This document shows, in pieces, positions 46,362-60,282 of a DNA stretch of 64,000 bases. Numbering within the stretch: position 1 is the first letter of the stretch; every line of letters starts with the position of its first letter. The stretch is from an uncultured SAR86 cluster bacterium. GTDB taxonomy: Bacteria > Pseudomonadota > Gammaproteobacteria > Magnimaribacterales > D2472. The notes under the pieces are model-generated. The model saw only the letters and a list, made by a program, of their open reading frames with translations, made no database searches and had not been told where the DNA came from. The translations under genes and the position numbers were made by a program. The stretch is taken from contig CACJCN010000001.1 in the NCBI GenBank assembly GCA_902591925.1, positions 177,794 through 241,793 on the forward strand. The letters are read 5' to 3'.

Positions 46362-47884
46362 ATATAAGAAGTTTATATATGGCTCTGATTGTTTTTCTTT
46401 CATTGGCGTTGTTATATGAATGGAATTCAGACCAAAAAACAAAATCAATTAAACGGCATCTTGATATGGTTGGGTCGTCCTATTACGGGGATGACAGCAG
46501 GTTTGTTTCAATTGAAAACGATGAGCTGTCGTTGGTTATTTCAATATCTAATGGTTCTATTGTTGAGGCGAGGTTAAAAAAATACCCCGTTGAAAATGTA
46601 AATGGTTCTTTAGGGTTTAGGGTGTTTGGGTCTTCTGAATCCTCCGCATTTCAATATTATTTTAAGAGTGGGTTTACCGGAATCGCACCAGTTTATGAAG
46701 TTTCAGAAAGGGGCGATGATTTTGTTGTTTTATTAGATCCAAGTCTTGGTGTGTCTAAGAGAATATATTTTTCTGATGCTAGTTATGAGGTGAGTGTTTA
46801 TGATTCAACGGTTAATGGAATTAATGGTAAGTCGTTTGCAGGTTTGTACCGTTCTGAAGGAAGGGCTCTTGACTTAAAAAGGGGTGCTCTTGAGGGTGGA
46901 ATGATGAACAACAGCTCCTATGAGGGTGTTGCGATAAGCACAGAGCTTGACCCTTATTCCACATCGAGATTAGGGTCCGTAGATGAGCCTCTTGAGGTTT
47001 TGTCAAAGTCTGGTTGGGTTGCTTTTATTCAAAAATATTTCTTTGCAGCCATTATTGGGTCAGATGAATATATTTATAATTATTATGTTCTTCCAAAGGA
47101 GTCTGGGTTCTATAGAATGGGCTATACAGTAGAGGGGTCCTCAACAAGCAATTTAGTGTATGGTCATGAGCATAGGCTGTTTGTTGGTCCAAAGATTAGA
47201 AAAGATCTTATGGAAAGAGCTGACAATTTAGAGCTAGCAATTGATATGGGTTGGTTTTGGTTTTTGGCACAACCCATGGTGTTCATAATGGATTTTATTA
47301 ATGGTTATGTTAATAGCTGGGGCTTAACAATAATAATATTTACTATATTAATTAAACTATTGTTTTGGCCTGTAACAGCCAAAAGCTTTAAGCAGATGGC
47401 TGCATTAAGAAAAATTACACCAGAGCTTAATGAGATAAAAGAAAGGTACAAAAACGATCGTCAATCAGCTGGAACAGAAACAATGAGACTGATGAAAAAA
47501 CATGGGGCAAACCCTCTTGGGGGTTGTTTGCCTTTGTTAATTCAAATGCCGTTTTTTATAGGCTTCTTTTTTGCTCTAAGGGAAATGGTTGAGTTAAGGT
47601 ATAGTTCGCTAGGTTTTTGGACAGACCTCTCTGCTCCAGATCCATATTTTATTTTGCCTGCAGCTTTTGGTTTGCTTATGATATTAACACAAAGGCTTAA
47701 TCCTCAACCCGCTGGTATGGACCCAACCCAAGCACAGGTTATGAAGTATATGCCTGTAATGTTCTCGGTGTTCTTTTTGTTTTTCCCTGCTGCTCTTTGT
47801 TTATATACTGTTGTTAATACTGGTGTTCAGCTTGGCCAACAAAGTTATCTTTACAAACAGCAAGGCGCCCTTAATACAGACTAA
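46358..47884 (+). CDS. yidC: Membrane protein insertase YidC
   Basis: 508 aa; WGLTIIIFTILIKLLFWPVTAKSFKQMAALR, GANPLGGCLPLLIQMPFFIGFFFALREMVELR. Confidence 0.97.
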   Translation: MNIRSLYMALIVFLSLALLYEWNSDQKTKSIKRHLDMVGSSYYGDDSRFVSIENDELSLVISISNGSIVEARLKKYPVENVNGSLGFRVFGSSESSAFQYYFKSGFTGIAPVYEVSERGDDFVVLLDPSLGVSKRIYFSDASYEVSVYDSTVNGINGKSFAGLYRSEGRALDLKRGALEGGMMNNSSYEGVAISTELDPYSTSRLGSVDEPLEVLSKSGWVAFIQKYFFAAIIGSDEYIYNYYVLPKESGFYRMGYTVEGSSTSNLVYGHEHRLFVGPKIRKDLMERADNLELAIDMGWFWFLAQPMVFIMDFINGYVNSWGLTIIIFTILIKLLFWPVTAKSFKQMAALRKITPELNEIKERYKNDRQSAGTETMRLMKKHGANPLGGCLPLLIQMPFFIGFFFALREMVELRYSSLGFWTDLSAPDPYFILPAAFGLLMILTQRLNPQPAGMDPTQAQVMKYMPVMFSVFFLFFPAALCLYTVVNTGVQLGQQSYLYKQQGALNTD

Positions 47885-47886
47885 CT

Positions 47887-49200
47887 ATGCATCCTGTTTT
47901 TGCGCTAGCAACGCCGCCTGCAAAGTCAGCCATTTGCATATTTAGGGTTTCTGGTGATGGGTGTCTTGAAGGACTATCAAAAATTATTAAAAATAAGTGT
48001 TTTGAGCCGGGCCGCTTTTATGTCAGGGGTTTTTATAACGGTGATCGGTTGGTTGATAAGGCTGGTTTGTTGGTTTTTAAAGGTCCAAATAGTTATACGG
48101 GTGAAGATTCTTTTGAGGTTTATGCACACGGAAGCCTTGCTGTAATGTCTTCTTTTGTTACCTTATTTAGGAGTGTTGGTTTTGATGAGGCTGCAAGGGG
48201 TGAGTTTACCAAACGTGCTTTTTTGAATAACAAAATGAGTCTGAATGAGGCCGAGGCTTTGGCTGATTTTATTGATGCTACAGATGATAAAGGGGCTGTA
48301 TTGTCTGGCAGTTCTTTGTTTGGTGATTTGTCTTCAAAAATATCTTCTTTTGCTGATGAAATTGATCAAATTAGGGTGCAAATAGAGGCTGAAATTGATT
48401 TTTCTGATGAGGGTAATGAATATATGGATGAGGGGCTTGTTGATGGTTTGAACAATCTTGTAAATAGGTTTAACTCGTTTATATCTGGTTGTGTTAATAA
48501 AAATATGTTTTCTCAAAAAAATAATGTTCTTTTGGTTGGTCCTGTTAATTCAGGTAAGTCTTCTGTGTTTAATAGACTTCTGGGTTTTGAAAGGGCTATT
48601 GTCTCAAACACTCCTGGAACAACTAGAGATATTATCAGCAGTGAACTTTTTTACGAATCTAGTGTTTTTTCCATACAAGACTCTGCTGGTATAAGAGAAA
48701 CTGATAACAAAATTGAGGGTGCTGGTATTGATTTGTCTTTGTCACAAATTAAGAGTGCGGATTTGGTAATAGGGGTTTTTGATTTTTTTGATAAAACTTT
48801 AATCAAAAACTTTAAAGATTTAGCAAAGAATACATCTTTCATGTCTGTTCAAAATAAAACTGATGTTAATAAAAAGAACTTTGAGTATTTTGACTGTTGT
48901 GTTTCGGCTAAAACCGGTGATGGTTTTGATGATCTAAAAAAATTAATTTTATCTTCTTTTAATAAGGGTGTTAAAAAAGACGACTATAAATTTATGATAA
49001 GAGATAGGCATAATAAATTGTTTCAGGATGTTATTAAAAACTTAGTCTCTGCTCAAAAAGGTTTAAAAGAGAATTTGTCTTTGGATTTGGTCGCTGAGGA
49101 CCTTAGGTTGGCAAGGACATGTCTTGATGAACTTGTTGGTGAAAAATTTTCAGATTCATTATTAGGGGATATATTTAGTAGTTATTGTATTGGTAAATAG
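47887..49200 (+). CDS. mnmE: tRNA uridine-5-carboxymethylaminomethyl(34) synthesis GTPase MnmE
   Basis: 437 aa; LVGPVNSGKSSVFNRLLG, TPGTTRDII, C-terminal CIGK. Confidence 0.97.
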   Translation: MHPVFALATPPAKSAICIFRVSGDGCLEGLSKIIKNKCFEPGRFYVRGFYNGDRLVDKAGLLVFKGPNSYTGEDSFEVYAHGSLAVMSSFVTLFRSVGFDEAARGEFTKRAFLNNKMSLNEAEALADFIDATDDKGAVLSGSSLFGDLSSKISSFADEIDQIRVQIEAEIDFSDEGNEYMDEGLVDGLNNLVNRFNSFISGCVNKNMFSQKNNVLLVGPVNSGKSSVFNRLLGFERAIVSNTPGTTRDIISSELFYESSVFSIQDSAGIRETDNKIEGAGIDLSLSQIKSADLVIGVFDFFDKTLIKNFKDLAKNTSFMSVQNKTDVNKKNFEYFDCCVSAKTGDGFDDLKKLILSSFNKGVKKDDYKFMIRDRHNKLFQDVIKNLVSAQKGLKENLSLDLVAEDLRLARTCLDELVGEKFSDSLLGDIFSSYCIGK

Positions 49201-49201
49201 G

Positions 49202-49266
49202 TTGTTATTTATTTGTTAATAATTTTGTATTGTTTTTTTTGTTAACAACTTGTTAAGTATTTGTTA
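49202..49266 (+). repeat. 11-bp-phased TTGTTA array in the mnmE-mnmG intergenic region
   Basis: TTGTTA at 49202, 49213, 49239, 49250 and 49261 (spacings 11, 26, 11, 11); central copy forms palindrome TTGTTAACAA. Confidence 0.6.
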
Positions 49267-49411
49267 CCTGTTTTCAAACAAAGCTTAACCGTTTTTATAA
49301 ATTAAACAGTCCTATATAAAGCAAGGGCTTATAGGAGTTTTTAACAGAAAACAATCAACATAATAGAAATAACAAAAAGTATATAATATAGATATTAAAG
49401 TTTAATTATTA

Positions 49412-51256
49412 ATGAATAAATACGATGTGATAGTTGTTGGAGGTGGCCATGCTGGGGTTGAGGCAGCATACGCTGTACAAAGATTAGGCATGTCATGTGC
49501 TCTTGTGACCTTTAATAAAAAAGCTATAGGTCAAATGTCTTGCAATCCTGCAATTGGAGGTTTAGGTAAATCACACATAGTCAGAGAGATTGATGCTATG
49601 GGTGGCTTGATGCCAATAGCCACTGATATGTCAGGTATCCAATATAGAACACTTAACACAAGAAAAGGAGATGCGGTTCAGGCTTTAAGGGTTCAGTGTG
49701 ATAGAGATCTTTACAAAAAAGCAGTTCAAAAAATACTAAAAAAAACAAATATTGATGTATACGAAGATGAGGTTGAAGATATTTTAATTAAAAACAATAA
49801 AGTAACCGGGGTAATAACAAGCAACCAAAACATATTAGCAAAAAGAACCATCTTAACCACAGGTACATTTTTAAACGGAAAGATGTATGTAGGAAATGAA
49901 GTAACCAAAGGTGGAAGAATGGGTGATGGAACCGCTATACCACTATCTGAAAAACTTTATTCACTAAAACTACCAATGGGAAGATTGAAAACAGGAACCC
50001 CAGCCAGGATAAAGCTTTCAAGCATTTCAACATCCTACATGGAAGAACAGCCTGGTGAAAAACCCACGCCATGGATGTCCTCATACAACAGACCAAAAAA
50101 ACATCAAAAACAACTCTCATGCTTTATAACAAGAACTAACAAAAAAACCCATGAAATCATAAAAGAAAACACCCATTTATCAGCTATGTATTCAGGAGAT
50201 ATTGTGGGGATAGGGCCTAGGTATTGTCCATCAATCGAAGACAAGATAAATAGATTTAGTGACAAAGAAAGCCACCAAATATTTATTGAACCCGAAGGCA
50301 TAAATAAAGACCTAATATATCCTAATGGAATATCAACAAGTCTGCCTAGAAGAGCACAAGAAGATTTTATACGCTCCATTAAAGGTCTCGAAGGGGCGAT
50401 CATAACCGAGTTTGGCTATGCTGTAGAGTATGATTTTGTAGACCCAAGAAACCTTAAAACATCTCTAGAAACAAAGTTCCTTAACAATTTTTATTTGGCG
50501 GGACAAATAAACGGAACAACGGGATATGAAGAAGCTGCTGCACAGGGTTTAATAGCCGGTCTTAATGCCGCGAGATCAATTCAAAAAAAACAACCCATGG
50601 TTTTAAAAAGAAGCGAAGCATATATAGGAGTTTTAATTGATGACCTAACAACACACGGAATTACAGAGCCCTACAGAATGTTTACAAGCAGAGCAGAACA
50701 CAGGCTTATGCTTTCTCAAAACAACGCAGAACAAAGACTTCTAATAAAAGCGTTTAATGTTGGACTTGTAGATGCCGAAAGAAAAAACAGTTTCACAACC
50801 AAAGAAATGGAATACAAAGAATTCCTAGAAGCAATAAAAAAAATCAAAATAACTAAAATCATAGACAGAAAAAACAAAACACAAAAACTAAACGAAAGCA
50901 AAAATGTCTTTGAGCTTTTAAAGAGAACAGATATTGATACAACAAAAGTTTTTAAACCAAAAAAGAAAGACAGAAACCTTTATAAAAGAGCTGTAACGGA
51001 ATCAAAATACATGGGCTATGTTGAAAAACAAAAAAGAGAAATTAAAAAAACACAAAAACAAAACAACAAAAAAATCCCCCAAGACTTTAAATACGACAAC
51101 ATAGTTGGACTCTCTAATGAGGTTAAAGAAAAGCTCATTAAACATAAACCCGAAACCATAGGGCACGCATCAAAAATTGAAGGCGTAACACCAGCAGCAG
51201 TAAACCTTATATTGATTCAAATAAAGAAAAAAGAAATTTTAAAACAACATGCCTAA
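49412..51256 (+). CDS. mnmG: tRNA uridine-5-carboxymethylaminomethyl(34) synthesis enzyme MnmG
   Basis: 614 aa; [56 protein letters not shown]. Confidence 0.98.
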   Translation: MNKYDVIVVGGGHAGVEAAYAVQRLGMSCALVTFNKKAIGQMSCNPAIGGLGKSHIVREIDAMGGLMPIATDMSGIQYRTLNTRKGDAVQALRVQCDRDLYKKAVQKILKKTNIDVYEDEVEDILIKNNKVTGVITSNQNILAKRTILTTGTFLNGKMYVGNEVTKGGRMGDGTAIPLSEKLYSLKLPMGRLKTGTPARIKLSSISTSYMEEQPGEKPTPWMSSYNRPKKHQKQLSCFITRTNKKTHEIIKENTHLSAMYSGDIVGIGPRYCPSIEDKINRFSDKESHQIFIEPEGINKDLIYPNGISTSLPRRAQEDFIRSIKGLEGAIITEFGYAVEYDFVDPRNLKTSLETKFLNNFYLAGQINGTTGYEEAAAQGLIAGLNAARSIQKKQPMVLKRSEAYIGVLIDDLTTHGITEPYRMFTSRAEHRLMLSQNNAEQRLLIKAFNVGLVDAERKNSFTTKEMEYKEFLEAIKKIKITKIIDRKNKTQKLNESKNVFELLKRTDIDTTKVFKPKKKDRNLYKRAVTESKYMGYVEKQKREIKKTQKQNNKKIPQDFKYDNIVGLSNEVKEKLIKHKPETIGHASKIEGVTPAAVNLILIQIKKKEILKQHA

Positions 51257-51836
51257 AGTCTTTTCAGACGAACAAGAAAACAAAATAAAAACATTTATAA
51301 ACCTTGCTCTAGACTTCAACAAAACCCACAACATTTTTTCAAGAAAATCCTATGACGAGGTATATGAGAACGATATTCTAGACTGCAAACCACTAATTAA
51401 TCATATAAAAAAGAATGAAAGTGTATTAGACCTTGGTTCGGGAGGGGGCTTCCCAGGAATACTATTATCAATAACAAAACCAGAAAATAAAATAAGCTTA
51501 TTAGAGAGCAACAACAAGAAGTGCTATTTTCTAAAAAAAGTATCCTACGAGCTGAACCTAAAGAATACAAAAATAATTAACAAAACAATCACCAAAAAAA
51601 ACAAGCTAGGCAAGTTTGACATCATTACTTCAAGAGCCTTTGCCAGTATTGAAAAAACAATAAACCTCACAAAAACAAACACCCACGAAAAAACAAAACA
51701 CCTTCTGCTTAAAGGAAAAGCATCAAATATAAAAAAGGAGCTAAAAGATATCGACAAAAATATGTTCAGATATGAAATAATCAATCAAGACACAACAAAA
51801 GAAAGAAACATAGTTTTATTATGCAAAGATGAATAA
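51249..51836 (+). CDS. rsmG: 16S rRNA (guanine(527)-N7)-methyltransferase RsmG
   Basis: 195 aa; [26 protein letters not shown]. Confidence 0.95.
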   Translation: MPKVFSDEQENKIKTFINLALDFNKTHNIFSRKSYDEVYENDILDCKPLINHIKKNESVLDLGSGGGFPGILLSITKPENKISLLESNNKKCYFLKKVSYELNLKNTKIINKTITKKNKLGKFDIITSRAFASIEKTINLTKTNTHEKTKHLLLKGKASNIKKELKDIDKNMFRYEIINQDTTKERNIVLLCKDE

Positions 51837-52590
51837 AGTTATTGCAATTGCGAACCAAAAAGGAGGGGTTGGCAAAACAACAACAGCAGTTAACCTCGCC
51901 GCAAGCCTGGCCGCAACCAAAAGAAAAGTATTATTAATAGACCTTGACCCACAAGGGAATGCCACTAGCGCGGCAGGTATCAAGGAAAATGCAACCATAA
52001 ATCTTTACAACCACTACTTTGAAAATTCTTCAATAGAAGACTGTGTCTATGAAAGTAGCGATGGTTATAAAATCATACCTGGAGGAGAAGAGCTTATTGC
52101 CCTTGAAATAGCAATAAGAAATGATAACAAGCAGGGTTTCATGTCTAAAAGTTTAGAACCAATCTCTCAAAACTATGACTATACAATTATTGACACACCC
52201 CCAACCCTAAACCAACTCACCATCGAGGGTCTGTTTTGTGCCTCTGGAACACTTATTCCACTTCAGTGTGAATATTATTCACTCGAGGGAGTAACAGGAC
52301 TCATGAATACGATTGAAACAATATCAAACAAAAACATGTCATCAAACAGGATCCTTGGGATAGTAAGAACAATGGTGGATATGAGAAACAACCTTGCAAA
52401 AGAGGTTTCTGATGAGCTTGAAAAGCACTTTGAAAGCTTGGTGTTTAATACCCTTATTCCTAGAAATATAAAACTAGCCGAGGCTCCAAGCCATGGGATA
52501 TCTGGTATAAAATATAAACCAGATTCTTATGGAGCAAGAGCATATTTAGCGCTAGCAGGAGAGCTTATTAGAAAGGTGGAGTATGTCTGA
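51829..52590 (+). CDS. parA: Chromosome partitioning ATPase ParA (Soj)
   Basis: IANQKGGVGKTTTAVNLAASLA, DLDPQGNATS, IIDTPPTL. Confidence 0.97.
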   Translation: MNKVIAIANQKGGVGKTTTAVNLAASLAATKRKVLLIDLDPQGNATSAAGIKENATINLYNHYFENSSIEDCVYESSDGYKIIPGGEELIALEIAIRNDNKQGFMSKSLEPISQNYDYTIIDTPPTLNQLTIEGLFCASGTLIPLQCEYYSLEGVTGLMNTIETISNKNMSSNRILGIVRTMVDMRNNLAKEVSDELEKHFESLVFNTLIPRNIKLAEAPSHGISGIKYKPDSYGARAYLALAGELIRKVEYV

Positions 52591-53422
52591 AGAAAATAAA
52601 ACACTCAACAAGGGACTAGATGCGCTTTTGGGACAATCTAATATCAATCAAAGATCTGTAAAAGAAATAGAAATATCAAAAATTAAACCAGGTAGGTTTC
52701 AACCAAGATCAAACTTTGACAATGAAAAGCTTCAGGAATTAACTGAATCGATAAAAAAACAAGGAGTTCTTTCACCCATTTTAGTTAGAGAGCTTGGTCT
52801 TAATGAGTATGAAGTTATTGCTGGCGAGAGAAGGTTAAGATCATCAAAAATGGCGGGACTAGGAACAATACCTTGTTTGGTAGATCAAAAAAAAGATCAA
52901 GACGCTCTTGTGTCGGCCCTTATAGAGAACCTTCAAAGAGAAGACCTTAATCCTGTTGAAGAAGCAAGAGGTCTTGATAGACTAAAAAGAGAGTTTGGGC
53001 TTACTCAAGACGAAGTGGCGTCTTCAACAGGCAAGGCAAGAAGCACAATAGCCAACTCACTTAGAATACTATCTTTGCCAACATCGGTTCTTGATTTGCT
53101 TTCTGAGGGAAAAATTGAAAAAGGGCATGCAAAACTTTTAGCATCAATGCTACCCTCTGACGCGGAAAAAATGGCAAGAAAAATAATTAAGGAAAGATTG
53201 ACCGTAAAAGATCTCAGCAATGTTTCTCTAAAAAACAAATCAAAAAATTCACCAAAATCCAAACAAAAAGATACCGATATGTTGAATATAGAACAAGAGA
53301 TGTCTGAATCATTTGGACATAAGGTTGAAATAGAAACCAAGAATAAAAAATCTGGAAAAGTAACTATTTTTTATAAAAGCCTTGATGAGCTTGATAATAT
53401 TATTGCAAAGATAAAAAAATAA
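52583..53422 (+). CDS. parB: Chromosome partitioning protein ParB (Spo0J)
   Basis: GLDALLG N-terminus, PGRFQPRSNFD, GERRLRSSKMAG, ENLQREDLNPVEEA, GKARSTIANSLRIL. Confidence 0.97.
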   Translation: MSEENKTLNKGLDALLGQSNINQRSVKEIEISKIKPGRFQPRSNFDNEKLQELTESIKKQGVLSPILVRELGLNEYEVIAGERRLRSSKMAGLGTIPCLVDQKKDQDALVSALIENLQREDLNPVEEARGLDRLKREFGLTQDEVASSTGKARSTIANSLRILSLPTSVLDLLSEGKIEKGHAKLLASMLPSDAEKMARKIIKERLTVKDLSNVSLKNKSKNSPKSKQKDTDMLNIEQEMSESFGHKVEIETKNKKSGKVTIFYKSLDELDNIIAKIKK

Positions 53423-53434
53423 CTTACAAACAAC

Positions 53435-53463
53435 TTGTTTATCAATGATTATGTTTCTATAAT
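53435..53463 (+). promoter_or_regulatory. Putative sigma70-type promoter of the atp operon
   Basis: TTGTTT (53435-53440), 17-bp spacer, TATAAT (53458-53463), upstream of atpI. Confidence 0.55.
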
Positions 53464-53504
53464 TCTCGCCAGAAAAATATATAAATATATCCCAAAGCCT
53501 GAGT

Positions 53505-54733
<1,229 letters not shown>

Positions 54734-54747
54734 TCCTCAAATTATAG

Positions 54748-54978
<231 letters not shown>

Positions 54979-54997
54979 AAAGTATATAAGCTAAAAA

Positions 54998-55468
54998 ATG
55001 AACATAAACGCAACCTTAATTGCCCAAGCAGTTGTAATGATTGTATTTGTAGCAATCTGTTGGAGATACATTTATCCTCCTATTCTCTCTGTTATGAAAG
55101 AAAGAGAAAAAAGGATATCTGACGGTCTTGAGGCTGCAAAAAAAGCTGATGATTCATTAGAAGAAGCTAAGCTTGCCTTTGACAAAGAACTTAATCAGGC
55201 AAAGGCCGAAGCAGCAGAAATTCTTGATAAAGCAAATGCAAGAGCATCACAAATTGTAAGTGATGCTGCATCTAAAGCAGAAGCAGAAGCTGAAAAGATA
55301 CTAACCTCAGCATCAACAACAATAGAAAATGAAACCAATAAAGCCAAAGAAGAGTTGAGGCAGCAGATGTCAGACATAATAATTGATACCACTCAAAAAA
55401 TTCTTGGGGATGAGATATCAAAGGAAAAACATGAAGAAATCCTCAAAAAAGCCGCTGAGGAACTATAA
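54998..55468 (+). CDS. atpF: ATP synthase F0 subunit b
   Basis: MNINATLIAQAVVMIVFVAICWRYIYPPI plus a long charged helix. Confidence 0.96.
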   Translation: MNINATLIAQAVVMIVFVAICWRYIYPPILSVMKEREKRISDGLEAAKKADDSLEEAKLAFDKELNQAKAEAAEILDKANARASQIVSDAASKAEAEAEKILTSASTTIENETNKAKEELRQQMSDIIIDTTQKILGDEISKEKHEEILKKAAEEL

Positions 55469-55471
55469 AAG

Positions 55472-56008
55472 ATGATTGAGCTAACACCCCTTGCCAGACC
55501 ATATGCCAAAGCATTGTTTGCCTCGGCATTAGAATCTAAAAACATTGACGAAATGGCGTCTGAGTTAAAAACTATGGCGCTTGCATCAAAAACCGATGGC
55601 GTAATTAATACCATTGAAAATCCTGTTCTATCAAGACAAGATGTTGTAACTGTTTTGGTCGATATATTTGATGAAAGTATTTCTGACACCTCAAAAAAGC
55701 TATTAGAAATATTATCAGAAAATAAACGCCTAAATCTTCTAGAAACAATCTATATAATTTATCAAGAACTCTTAGAAGAGCATAAAGAACAAAAATCAGT
55801 AGAAGTTTTTGTAGCTGTTGATCCTGGAGAAGAGGCCAAACAAAATATTGAAGACAAACTAAAATCAACCTATGGCAAAGATGCCAATATTTATTTTTCT
55901 AAAGACCCATCAATGATGGGCGGCCTATCAATAAAGATAGGAGATGAGACATTAGACCTTTCCATCAAAGGTAAGGTTAAAAAACTTGTAAACCAATTAA
56001 ATTTTTAA
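55472..56008 (+). CDS. atpH: ATP synthase F1 subunit delta
   Basis: ARPYAKALFASA, MMGGLSIKIGDETLDLSIKGKVKKL. Confidence 0.96.
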   Translation: MIELTPLARPYAKALFASALESKNIDEMASELKTMALASKTDGVINTIENPVLSRQDVVTVLVDIFDESISDTSKKLLEILSENKRLNLLETIYIIYQELLEEHKEQKSVEVFVAVDPGEEAKQNIEDKLKSTYGKDANIYFSKDPSMMGGLSIKIGDETLDLSIKGKVKKLVNQLNF

Positions 56009-56017
56009 GGTGAAAAT

Positions 56018-57562
56018 ATGAGCCAATTAAATCCATCAGAAATTTCCAGCGTCCTAAAAGAGAAAATTGCTGGCCTTGATCTATCAGCTGAAAGAAAAAA
56101 TGAAGGCATAGTTGTAAGTGTCTCAGACGGTATTGTAAGAATTCATGGTATGGGTGACGTCATGTATGGTGAGGTTATTGAATTTGAAAATGGCACAAAA
56201 GGAATGGCGCTTAACTTAGAACAGGATTCTGTTGGTGCGGTTGTTCTTGGTGATTATCTTGAAATAATTGAAGGTCAAAAAGCTGTTTGTACTGGAAAAG
56301 TTTTAGAGGTGCCTGTTGGGGAGGCCATGCTTGGTAGAGTTGTAAATACATTGGGTGCACCTATTGATGGCAAGGGTGAAATTAATGCTGAACACTCTTC
56401 ACCAGTTGAAGTTGTTGCTCCTGGAGTTATTGCACGTCAGTCAGTAGATCAACCTGTTCAAATTGGCTTAAAAGCTGTTGATGCCATGGTTCCAATAGGA
56501 AGAGGTCAAAGGGAATTAATTATTGGCGATAGACAAACAGGTAAAACAGCTGTTGCAATTGACGCAATCATTAATCAAAAAGGTACGGGTATTAAATGTA
56601 TTTATGTTGCTATTGGACAAAAACAATCAACTGTTGCTAATGTTGTAAGAAAACTAGAGGAACATGGAGCAATGGAACACACCATTGTTGTTTCAGCCAC
56701 AGCTGCAGATCCAGCACCTATGCAATATCTATCAGCCTATGCTGGATGCACAATGGGAGAATATTTTAGAGATAAAGGAGAAGATGCTCTAATAGTATAC
56801 GATGACCTATCAAAACAAGCTGTTGCATATAGACAGGTATCATTGCTTCTTAAAAGGCCTCCAGGGAGAGAGGCATATCCTGGAGACGTATTCTATCTTC
56901 ACTCAAGGTTGCTTGAGAGGGCTGCAAGAGTAAATGCCGACTATGTTGAGCAAGTCACTGGTGGAAAAGTTAAAGGTAAAACAGGCTCATTAACAGCATT
57001 GCCTATTATTGAAACTTTGGCTGGAGACGTTTCAGCCTTTGTTCCAACCAATGTAATTTCTATTACAGACGGACAAATATATTTAGAAACAGAATTATTT
57101 AATTCAGGTGTAAGACCTGCAATTAACCCAGGTCTATCTGTGTCAAGGGTTGGCGGATCAGCACAGACGAAAATAATGAAAAAATTAGCTGGTGGAGTCA
57201 GAACTGCGTTAGCTCAATATCGTGAATTAGCTGCATTCTCTCAGTTTGCATCTGATTTAGACGATGCTACAAAACAACAACTTGCAAATGGTAAAGCTTT
57301 TACAGAACTTCTAAAACAAAAACAATATGCGCCAATGAGTGTTGCTCAACAAGCATTAAGTTTATTTGCTGCTGACAGAGGATACATGGCAGATGTTGAG
57401 GTTGAAAAAATTCTTGATTTTGAAGAGGCCCTTCATGGGTATTTGACTTCTGAAAAAGGTGATCTTGAAGAACAAATTAACTCAACAGGTGACTGGAACG
57501 ACGACATTGAGGCACAATTTACTGCTTTGGTTGAAGATTTCAAGAAAACACAAACTTATTAA
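56018..57562 (+). CDS. atpA: ATP synthase F1 subunit alpha
   Basis: [36 protein letters not shown]. Confidence 0.99.
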   Translation: MSQLNPSEISSVLKEKIAGLDLSAERKNEGIVVSVSDGIVRIHGMGDVMYGEVIEFENGTKGMALNLEQDSVGAVVLGDYLEIIEGQKAVCTGKVLEVPVGEAMLGRVVNTLGAPIDGKGEINAEHSSPVEVVAPGVIARQSVDQPVQIGLKAVDAMVPIGRGQRELIIGDRQTGKTAVAIDAIINQKGTGIKCIYVAIGQKQSTVANVVRKLEEHGAMEHTIVVSATAADPAPMQYLSAYAGCTMGEYFRDKGEDALIVYDDLSKQAVAYRQVSLLLKRPPGREAYPGDVFYLHSRLLERAARVNADYVEQVTGGKVKGKTGSLTALPIIETLAGDVSAFVPTNVISITDGQIYLETELFNSGVRPAINPGLSVSRVGGSAQTKIMKKLAGGVRTALAQYRELAAFSQFASDLDDATKQQLANGKAFTELLKQKQYAPMSVAQQALSLFAADRGYMADVEVEKILDFEEALHGYLTSEKGDLEEQINSTGDWNDDIEAQFTALVEDFKKTQTY

Positions 57563-57572
57563 ATTATAAACA

Positions 57573-59844
<2,272 letters not shown>

Positions 59845-59846
59845 AT

Positions 59847-60260
59847 ATGAATACCATAAAAATAAATATTGTTTCTTCAAGTGAGGAAATCTATTCTGGG
59901 GAAGCAACTATGGTGTTTGCTACTGGAACTTTGGGAGAGCTTGGAATTGCACCCGGCCACACACCACTTTTAACGGGCCTAGCTGCTGGACCTGTTAGAG
60001 TTCAAAATGGATCGGATGAAGAAACATTTTTCTGCTCTGGAGGATTTTTAGAGGTTCAACCAGATTTGGTAACTGTTTTATCTGATACTGCAGAAAGGGC
60101 GGAAAGCCTAGACGAGTCCGAAGCGATTAAAGCTAAAGAAGTCGCTGAGCAGGAACTTGCAAATAAAGACACATCAATTGATTATGCAAAAGCTTCAGCC
60201 CAACTCGCAGAAGCTGTTGCGAGGCTAAAAACTATTCAAAAACTGCGAAAAAAACAGTAA
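59847..60260 (+). CDS. atpC: ATP synthase F1 subunit epsilon
   Basis: GELGIAPGHTPLLTGL, GGFLEVQPDLVTVLSDTAERAE. Confidence 0.97.
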   Translation: MNTIKINIVSSSEEIYSGEATMVFATGTLGELGIAPGHTPLLTGLAAGPVRVQNGSDEETFFCSGGFLEVQPDLVTVLSDTAERAESLDESEAIKAKEVAEQELANKDTSIDYAKASAQLAEAVARLKTIQKLRKKQ

Positions 60261-60282
60261 GGTATCTATTTAGCCTTATATT

